The notes under the pieces: generated by a model
Database searches by the model: none
Told to the model about the DNA's origin: nothing
Seen by the model: the letters and a program-made list of their open reading frames with translations, nothing else
Made by a program: the position numbers and the translations under genes
In this document: positions 14,601 through 19,651 of the stretch, in pieces
How positions within the stretch are numbered: the stretch's first letter is position 1
How the letters are laid out: each line of letters begins with the position of its first letter
Origin: Lutispora sp.
GTDB lineage: Bacteria; Bacillota; Clostridia; Lutisporales; Lutisporaceae
DNA length: 19,651 bases
Direction: 5' to 3'
NCBI GenBank assembly: GCA_030834765.1
Contig: JAUQXG010000494.1
Span: 1 to 19,651, forward strand

Positions 14601-14819
14601 TTACCAACCAGCCATTATACCTGCTGCTGTTTTCTTAGCTACACCTTCTAAAACCTTTTTAATCAGGACTGTTGAGATAGCTATTCCCACACCACTGAGA
14701 ACGGCTGCAGCAATAGCTGCAACAGTAGCACCTATCATTATGTAATCAAGAACCTTATATGCAGCTGCTAATGATATACCACAAGCTGTCGCAATATAAC
14801 CTAAAAATAATCCTTTCAC
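14601..14819 (-). CDS. Circular bacteriocin precursor (72 aa)
   Basis: Starts at GTG 14819 after a near-perfect AAGGAGGTGATATC ribosome binding site. The peptide is very hydrophobic and Ala-rich, with Lys clustered at 54-55 and 62-63, and ends in Trp (AAGIMAGW). The segment ATACGISLAAAYKVLDYI (residue 10 on) follows the conserved start of circular bacteriocins: hydrophobic residue-Ala-x-x-x-Gly-Ile/Val, then a Lys/Val/Asp helix, as in amylocyclicin, enterocin NKR-5-3B and uberolysin (from memory). By that alignment the leader is MKGLFLGY and the mature peptide runs Ile9 to Trp72, 64 residues, joined head to tail, net charge about +3. A leader of five residues (cut before Leu6) is the main alternative. 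Four or five helices of saposin type are expected, acting on membranes. The single Cys13 is unusual for this class. Confidence 0.88.
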   Translation of the reverse strand: MKGLFLGYIATACGISLAAAYKVLDYIMIGATVAAIAAAVLSGVGIAISTVLIKKVLEGVAKKTAAGIMAGW

Positions 14820-14880
14820 GATATCACCTCCTTATCATAAAATAGAAGGACCTTTAACTAAACTAAAACATTATGCTCTA

Positions 14881-14894
14881 TATGTATGGTATGC
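14881..14894 (-). repeat. Inverted repeat, arm upstream of the precursor gene
   Basis: Reads GCATACCATACATA on the minus (coding) strand, three bases after the stop of the Yip1-like gene. It is exactly complementary in the transcript to the arm at 14574-14587, so the two could pair and loop out the precursor cistron. Confidence 0.7.
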
Positions 14895-14897
14895 TGT

Positions 14898-15458
14898 CTA
14901 GGCAAGAAAAAAATTTAATGATATAAAAGCTATCCATAGAACCGACATCAAAACCATAAAACTTATTCTCTCTTTATTAAGATCAAATTTATTATCAATT
15001 CTTAGCGTGTGAATCAATATTTCACAGTAAGCTATCAAATAGATTAAATTTACAATATTAAATTGAGTAATAGTTTTAAATATGCTTGAATCTATTAAAC
15101 TGGCTAATATTGCTACAAAGATATTAAGCAGCATTATATAGTTCATCATACAACTTACCTTAAAGACTGTTTTAAAGCTTACATTAAATCCCTTAAATAA
15201 TGATACTAAATAAAATATTCCCGTAAAGAATGTCATTATCAGCAAAGGAGAAAACAAACCCGACAAAGTGGCAAAAACAGGAAATATAGTTCTGTATACA
15301 GGCTCTAATTCAGCATTTCCGAATTGTCTTATCAAGCTATCCATATTAAGCTTTATAAAAATTACCGTACTTGCTACAGAGATTATTTCTTGAAAAATAA
15401 AATGCTTAAGTATTGGCTTATTTCTAATATCATAAAAAACCTCACTTGTTGGTTCCAT
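14898..15458 (-). CDS. Yip1-like multispan membrane protein, first gene of the bacteriocin operon
   Basis: A 186-residue protein with five hydrophobic helices. A short N-terminal cytoplasmic part (MEPTSEVFYDIRNKPILKH) carries the Pro-x-x-x-x-x-x-x-x-Arg/Pro-rich entry seen in bacterial Yip1-domain (DUF1282-like) proteins. The helices follow the Yip1 spacing, including a Phe-Lys-rich loop (FKGFNVSFKTVFKV). Start supported by AAGGAAG. It lies 78 nt before the precursor and directly behind the LytTR promoter at 15565. Membrane proteins of unclear role at this position are known in circular bacteriocin clusters; it could take part in maturation or self-protection. The family call is tentative. 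Confidence 0.65.
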   Translation of the reverse strand: MEPTSEVFYDIRNKPILKHFIFQEIISVASTVIFIKLNMDSLIRQFGNAELEPVYRTIFPVFATLSGLFSPLLIMTFFTGIFYLVSLFKGFNVSFKTVFKVSCMMNYIMLLNIFVAILASLIDSSIFKTITQFNIVNLIYLIAYCEILIHTLRIDNKFDLNKERISFMVLMSVLWIAFISLNFFLA

Positions 15459-15564
15459 TAAAACACTTCCTTTACCAATTAATCATTGCTGGACATATTT
15501 TTTCACTTTCATTTTACACTTCCAATGTTTTCTCCTATATAATGTTATATTTAACCTTAACTGG

Positions 15565-15627
15565 AATATAACAAATGCTTGTCCCATTTACAATACTTCA
15601 TGCATAAGTGGTCGATGAAATGTCATT
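15565..15627 (-). promoter_or_regulatory. LytTR-type (AgrA) promoter of the circular bacteriocin operon
   Basis: Minus strand: CATTTCATCG, half-site ACCACTTAT (15612-15604), 12-bp spacer, second half-site GTAAATGGG (15591-15583), 12 bp, extended -10 TGTTATATT ending at 15565. Distances equal those of the agrD1, agrB and agrD2 promoters, and the outer CATTTCATCG and first half-site are identical to the agrD ones. The leader of about 100 nt contains a possible 9-codon mini-frame (15512-15483). Confidence 0.8.
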
Positions 15628-15669
15628 TTTGGTAAAATATTTCATTTATATTACAAAATCATTATATTG

Positions 15670-15698
15670 TTGTATTAATTAGCTTATTGGAATATAAT
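15670..15698 (+). promoter_or_regulatory. Promoter of the leader peptide and ABC exporter operon
   Basis: TTGTAT (15670-15675), a 17-bp spacer, and a consensus TATAAT (15693-15698). This predicts a start near 15705 and a leader RNA of about 270 nt before the first ABC gene. Confidence 0.75.
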
Positions 15699-15730
15699 TG
15701 TAAAAGGAATCTTAGCGGAAGGAGGTCGTC

Positions 15731-15817
15731 ATGATGAGAAAAACAATCTTTAGATTTAGCAGTAAATATTATGTGTTTTTTCAAGGACCTATCGCCGTTG
15801 GAGAGGATTATCTGTAG
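15731..15817 (+). CDS. Leader peptide of the ABC exporter operon (28 aa)
   Basis: AAGGAGG lies five bases before the first of two consecutive ATG codons (15731, 15734). The peptide is basic and aromatic (MMRKTIFRFSSKYYVFF) and ends QGPIAVGEDYL. It is far too short to be an enzyme and sits between a good promoter and two terminators, ahead of a multidrug exporter. This is the arrangement of BmrB before bmrCD in Bacillus subtilis, where ribosome stalling under translation inhibitors prevents termination. The codons for GPIA contain the sequence that can pair with the first terminator. Confidence 0.75.
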   Translation: MMRKTIFRFSSKYYVFFQGPIAVGEDYL

Positions 15818-15853
15818 ATTTATTACACCTTATCCTGAATCGTGGCCATAGGT
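15787..15853 (+). promoter_or_regulatory. Candidate antiterminator pairing of the attenuator
   Basis: ACCTATCGCC (15787-15796, inside the leader codons) is complementary at 9 of 10 positions to GGCCATAGGT (15844-15853), the 5' arm of the first terminator. The two structures exclude each other. A ribosome stalled upstream in the leader would leave 15787-15796 free to disarm the terminator. A ribosome reaching the stop codon would cover it and let the terminator form. Confidence 0.6.
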
Positions 15854-15876
15854 ATATATATTACCTGTGGCTTTTT
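15845..15876 (+). terminator. Attenuator terminator 1
   Basis: GCCATAGGTA (15845-15854) pairs with TACCTGTGGC (15862-15871), ten pairs with one G-U and a 7-nt loop, followed by TTTTT. It lies between the leader peptide and the ABC genes. Confidence 0.8.
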
Positions 15877-15902
15877 ATATCTCTTGTGTTTTTTAGTTTA
15901 TT

Positions 15903-15935
15903 AAAGCCGCGTATAATATATCTGTGGCTTTTTTT
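15903..15935 (+). terminator. Attenuator terminator 2
   Basis: AAAGCCGCG (15903-15911) pairs with TGTGGCTTT (15923-15931) with two G-U pairs, followed by a T-run to 15935. Its 3' part (CTGTGGCTTTTT) repeats that of terminator 1, suggesting a tandem duplication that tightens the block before the ABC genes. Confidence 0.7.
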
Positions 15936-15973
15936 AGGTTTCATTAATTTCTTTCAAAAGGGAGTGATATAAT

Positions 15974-17764
15974 TTGAACAATTTAAAACTGCTATGGAAC
16001 TTTATGAAAGGAAATAGAGTTCTTTATCTCGCCTCAATCATCGCCATTGGATTTGCAACCTTATTTTCCTTTGCATCGCCTTTGATTATTCGTTATACCA
16101 TCGACTCTGTCATCGGAGGGACTGCTATGGAGGCTCCACTATGGGTAATCAATATGGTGGAGTATTTAGGAGGACAAAGTGTCTTAAAACAGAATCTTTG
16201 GCTTTGCAGCCTTGGACTTATTTTATTATCCATTATAAACGGTATTTTTACTTATTATAAAGGGAAATGGTCCGCAGTTGCTTCTGAATCCATCGCTCAA
16301 AATATGAGGGATGCACTATATGACAGACTTCAAAATGTAAATTATGACTATTATGTAAAAGCAGAGACCGGAGACTTAATACAAAGATGTACTTCAGATG
16401 TAGACACTGTGAGAAGATTTCTTTCCATGCAGCTCGTGGAGGTTGGAAGAGCCATTTTTATGCTAGTCATGGCTATGGCAATTATGTTTTCTCTGAGCGT
16501 TGGTATGACTCTTCTTGCAATGAGCATTATACCAGTGATCTTTCTATTTTCTACTTTATACTATGTGAAAATAAAGGATATCTTTTTAGAATGTGATGAA
16601 TCCGAAGGAAAGCTTTCTGCGGTGCTTCAGGAAAATCTCACAGGCGTTCGCGTAGTGAGAGCCTTTGCAAGACAGCCTTATGAAAGAGAAAAGTTTGATC
16701 AAACCAATTTAGATTTCAGAGGAAAGGTAACTGATTTAATCAGCCAATTGGCTTTATACTGGTCTTTTTCAGACTTTTTATCCATGCTTCAAATGGGGAT
16801 TGTCTTAATAGCAGGCATTTATTGGACCGTTGCTGGAAATATGACATTGGGAACATTGGTGTTATTCACCACCTATGAGGGCATGCTCCTTTGGCCGGTG
16901 AGGCAGATGGGTAGAATCCTTACAGATATGGGAAAAACAACAGTAGCCATGGGAAGAATAAAAGAAATACTGGATCAGCCCTTAGATATAACAGAAGAAG
17001 GTAAGAAACCTGTGATAACAGGCAATGTTGATTTTGACCATGTGTATTTTCAGTATGCAGAAGGCATAGAAATCTTGCAGGATATAAGCTTTAGCGCGAA
17101 ACAAGGGCAAACTATCGCCATACTTGGCCCAACAGGCTCAGGAAAGTCTTCTCTCATGCATTTGCTCCATCGCCTTTATGAATACGATAAAGGCTCTATA
17201 AAGATAGATGGTGTAGAGCTTAAAGAAATAGATAAAAAATGGATCAGAGAAAAAGTAGGTATAGTCCTGCAAGAACCATTTTTATACTCAAAAACTATAA
17301 AAGAAAACCTTCATATGGCACAAGACTCTGCTGATGAGGAAAGGATTTATCAATCGGCTAAAATAGCAGCCGTACATGATGTGATAAATAACTTTGACAA
17401 AGGTTATGACACAATGGTTGGAGAAAGAGGCGTGACTCTATCAGGCGGCCAAAAACAAAGGGTTGCCATTGCAAGAGCCTTGATAAAGGATTGTCCCATC
17501 CTTATCTTTGATGATTCTCTGAGTGCCGTTGATACAGAGACAGATGCATCTATAAGAAAAGCATTAAGAGAAAGAAAGCAAGATGTAACAACTTTTATCA
17601 TATCTCATCGAATCAATACATTATCGGAAGCAGATTTAATATTAGTAATGGAAGAAGGAGGCATAACCCAAATAGGAAATCATCAAGAATTGATGAATCA
17701 ACAAGGTCTTTATAGAAGGATTTGGGAAATACAAAATCCTAAAGAAGATATATTCTCTGCGTAA
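15974..17764 (+). CDS. Multidrug ABC exporter half-transporter, degenerate-site subunit (BmrC-like)
   Basis: A 596-residue protein: six-helix exporter domain (~1-330), then an ATPase domain. Walker A GPTGSGKSS (about 385-393), signature LSGGQ (about 489-493), Walker B ILIFDD (about 509-514) and ISHR H-loop (about 542-545). The residue after Walker B is Asp instead of the catalytic Glu (FDDSLSAVD), which marks the degenerate-site partner of heterodimeric exporters such as BmrCD, LmrCD and TM287/288. Start is TTG 15974 behind GGGAG. The second subunit begins 14 nt after its stop. Expression is probably set by the leader-peptide attenuator upstream, which suggests induction by ribosome-targeting antibiotics. 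It has no agr box, so it is likely separate from the bacteriocin system. Confidence 0.9.
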   Translation: MNNLKLLWNFMKGNRVLYLASIIAIGFATLFSFASPLIIRYTIDSVIGGTAMEAPLWVINMVEYLGGQSVLKQNLWLCSLGLILLSIINGIFTYYKGKWSAVASESIAQNMRDALYDRLQNVNYDYYVKAETGDLIQRCTSDVDTVRRFLSMQLVEVGRAIFMLVMAMAIMFSLSVGMTLLAMSIIPVIFLFSTLYYVKIKDIFLECDESEGKLSAVLQENLTGVRVVRAFARQPYEREKFDQTNLDFRGKVTDLISQLALYWSFSDFLSMLQMGIVLIAGIYWTVAGNMTLGTLVLFTTYEGMLLWPVRQMGRILTDMGKTTVAMGRIKEILDQPLDITEEGKKPVITGNVDFDHVYFQYAEGIEILQDISFSAKQGQTIAILGPTGSGKSSLMHLLHRLYEYDKGSIKIDGVELKEIDKKWIREKVGIVLQEPFLYSKTIKENLHMAQDSADEERIYQSAKIAAVHDVINNFDKGYDTMVGERGVTLSGGQKQRVAIARALIKDCPILIFDDSLSAVDTETDASIRKALRERKQDVTTFIISHRINTLSEADLILVMEEGGITQIGNHQELMNQQGLYRRIWEIQNPKEDIFSA

Positions 17765-17778
17765 AAGGAGGAGACAAA

Positions 17779-19614
17779 ATGACAACCAATCAAGAACAGG
17801 ATTATACCAAACGGTTTGACTTTGGTGTATGGAGAAAAATAGTAGGATTTGTGAAGCCTTATAAAAAGTATGTTCTTAGGTTAGCTCTGGTTATGATTTG
17901 CGTAGGAGGAATTGATGTAATATTCCCCCTTATGACCAGATATGCCATTGATCACTTTATTTTAAAAGGTACGGTTGAAGGTATATGGGGTTTTGCGGCA
18001 ATTTATTTGCTTTTGATTTTTCTACAGGCCTTTAATGTAAGACAATTGGCTTTAAACGCAGGAAAAATTGAAACAGGAATGGTATATGATATAAGGCATC
18101 GGGGCTTTGATAAGCTTCAGCAGCTCTCTTTTTCATACTACGATAAAACCCCTGTAGGCTGGATGATGGCTAGAATGACATCAGACGTACAAAGGTTGGG
18201 TGACACAATCGCCTGGGGCCTTGTGGATTTAGTATGGGGTTTTACAATGATGGTAGGCATATCTATCGTAATGTGCTTTATAAATATTAAGCTTGCACTG
18301 ATAAGCTTATCGGTGGTGCCGCTGCTTGCAATCATCAGCGTATATTTTCAACAAAAAATACTTACCTCCCAGAGAAAGGTGAGAAAAATAAACTCTAAAA
18401 TAACAGGGGCATTTAATGAGGGTATATCAGGAGCTAAAACTACTAAGGTACTGGTAAGAGAAAAAGAAAATCTGAATGAATTCAAGGAATTAACCTTAGA
18501 TATGTATACTTCCTCTGTTCAAGCAGCGATATACTCTGCCATTTATCTTCCTGTAGTATTGACCCTTGGAAGCATAGGAACAGGCCTTGCGCTATGGCAG
18601 GGGGGAAATGGCGTAATGCTTCAAAGCATAAGCTATGGAACCTTGGTTATTTTTGTATCCTATACCATACAGTTTTTCGAACCCGTAAGAGATCTGGCAA
18701 GAATATTCAGCGAGCTGCAGTCTTCCCAGGCTTCTGCGGAAAGAATCATGACACTCATTGAAACAGAGCCTGAAATAGTAGACAGTAAAGAAGTATTTGA
18801 AACATATGGAGATGTTTTCTCCCCTAAGAAAGAAAACTGGCCGGATATAAAAGGAAATATATCGTTCAAAGATGTATCCTTCTTATACAAAAGTGGAGAA
18901 AAAGTCCTTGAAAACTTCAGCCTAGATATCAATGCAGGACAAAGCATCGCATTGGTAGGCGAAACCGGATCAGGCAAAAGCACAATAGTAAATCTTATAT
19001 GCAGGTTTTATGAGCCAACAAAGGGAGAAATATTAGTAGATGGAGTGAATTATAAAGAAAGGTCCCAGGCATGGCTTCAGTCCAATCTAGGCTATGTGCT
19101 ACAAACACCTCACCTTTTTTCCGGTACAGTTGGCGATAATATCAGATATGGAAAACTTGATGCAATTAAAGAGGATATTATCAATGCAGCTAAAATGGTA
19201 AATTCCCATGAATTTATCATGAAGCTTGAAAAAGGTTATGATACAGAGGTAGGGGAAGGCGGTAACAGGCTATCAACAGGAGAAAAGCAGCTTATCTCTT
19301 TTGCCAGAGCTATTTTAGCAGATCCAAGGATTTTTATTCTGGACGAAGCCACTTCTTCTGTGGATACAGAAACTGAAAAAATCATACAGGATGCCATTCA
19401 AAAAGTTTTAAAGGGCAGAACCAGCTTTATCATAGCACACAGGCTTTCCACCATCAGATCATCAGATAGAATACTGGTTATCAATGGTGGCAAGATTATT
19501 GAAGATGGAAATCACAATGAACTGATGAAGCAAAAGGGTCATTATCATAGACTTTATACCAATCAGTTTATAGAAGAGAAAGAAATTGAGCTGTTGGGCA
19601 AGAAAGCTAAATAA
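17779..19614 (+). CDS. Multidrug ABC exporter half-transporter, second subunit (BmrD-like)
   Basis: A 611-residue protein with six membrane helices (~1-340) and an ATPase domain. Walker A GETGSGKST (about 394-402), Walker B FILDEA with the catalytic Glu, and IAHR H-loop. Its signature is LSTGEKQ, not LSGGQ. This is the reciprocal defect expected in a heterodimer: its own Walker B is intact and completes the active site, while its altered signature faces the partner's degenerate site. AAGGAGGAG lies upstream of the ATG. A perfect hairpin terminator overlaps its stop codon. A role in efflux of drugs or lipids is likely; the substrate cannot be read from sequence. Confidence 0.9.
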   Translation: MTTNQEQDYTKRFDFGVWRKIVGFVKPYKKYVLRLALVMICVGGIDVIFPLMTRYAIDHFILKGTVEGIWGFAAIYLLLIFLQAFNVRQLALNAGKIETGMVYDIRHRGFDKLQQLSFSYYDKTPVGWMMARMTSDVQRLGDTIAWGLVDLVWGFTMMVGISIVMCFINIKLALISLSVVPLLAIISVYFQQKILTSQRKVRKINSKITGAFNEGISGAKTTKVLVREKENLNEFKELTLDMYTSSVQAAIYSAIYLPVVLTLGSIGTGLALWQGGNGVMLQSISYGTLVIFVSYTIQFFEPVRDLARIFSELQSSQASAERIMTLIETEPEIVDSKEVFETYGDVFSPKKENWPDIKGNISFKDVSFLYKSGEKVLENFSLDINAGQSIALVGETGSGKSTIVNLICRFYEPTKGEILVDGVNYKERSQAWLQSNLGYVLQTPHLFSGTVGDNIRYGKLDAIKEDIINAAKMVNSHEFIMKLEKGYDTEVGEGGNRLSTGEKQLISFARAILADPRIFILDEATSSVDTETEKIIQDAIQKVLKGRTSFIIAHRLSTIRSSDRILVINGGKIIEDGNHNELMKQKGHYHRLYTNQFIEEKEIELLGKKAK

Positions 19615-19651
19615 AGAGTGCTGGGGAGATCCCCAGCACTCTTTATTTAGC
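19606..19651 (+). terminator. Perfect 21-bp hairpin ending the ABC exporter operon
   Basis: 19606-19626 and 19631-19651 are exact inverted copies with loop AGAT; the core is AAAGAGTGCTGGGG. The hairpin includes the stop codon of the second ABC gene, and its 3' arm ends in CTTTATTTAG at the window edge. Confidence 0.85.

Noticed and set aside
14601..14819. Precursor as a linear holin-like or phenol-soluble peptide
   Set aside because: The length, Ala-x-x-x-Gly-Ile start, C-terminal aromatic residue and the surrounding DUF95, B-type and MacB-like genes fit a circular bacteriocin much better.
1..19651. CRISPR array, tRNA, rRNA or intact insertion sequence
   Set aside because: No regularly spaced short repeats, no cloverleaf or rRNA-like sequence, and no transposase with terminal repeats was seen. 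The repeated elements are agr promoters and agr gene fragments.

Overview
The window is AT-rich DNA with strong GGAGG-type ribosome binding sites and frequent TTG/GTG starts. It carries an agr-type peptide quorum-sensing locus and a SpoIIM-family (DUF95) gene. Together these point to a low-GC Firmicute, most likely a member of the Clostridia. I cannot name the species.

Layout. (1) 1-346: the start of an AraC-family regulator, minus strand, running off the window. (2) 601-6906: a dispersed agr system, mostly minus strand. It contains an AgrA-like LytTR response regulator and an AgrC-like kinase (one operon), a single agrB, and two near-identical agrD genes. Each agrD is followed by a gene for a small secreted protein of unknown function. 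The agrB has lost its agrD and both agrD genes have lost their agrB, but short fossils of the missing partner remain at all three places. (3) 7544-8310: a small membrane-protein gene, a long perfect hairpin and a broken secreted-protein gene. (4) 8320-15458: a complete-looking circular bacteriocin operon on the minus strand. In transcription order it encodes a Yip1-like membrane protein, a 72-residue precursor, a 64-residue candidate immunity protein, a large membrane protein, an ATPase, an HlyD-like adaptor, a MacB-like ATPase and permease, and a SpoIIM/DUF95 protein. (5) 15670-19651: a heterodimeric multidrug ABC exporter on the plus strand. It is preceded by a promoter, a 28-codon leader peptide and two terminators arranged as a ribosome-mediated attenuator, and it ends in a perfect 21-bp hairpin.

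How it fits together. Four near-identical promoters (around 2144, 5148, 6844 and 15565) share a 9+12+9 bp paired site with spacing typical of LytTR regulators, at a fixed distance from an extended -10 TGnTATATT. They stand in front of agrD1, agrB, agrD2 and the circular bacteriocin operon. The simplest reading is that AgrD peptides are matured by the one AgrB, sensed by AgrC, and AgrA~P then switches on agrB, both agrD genes with their secreted partners, and the bacteriocin. This would be quorum-sensing control of a circular bacteriocin by a rearranged, split agr locus. The link rests on shared promoter sequence and is an inference, not shown experimentally.
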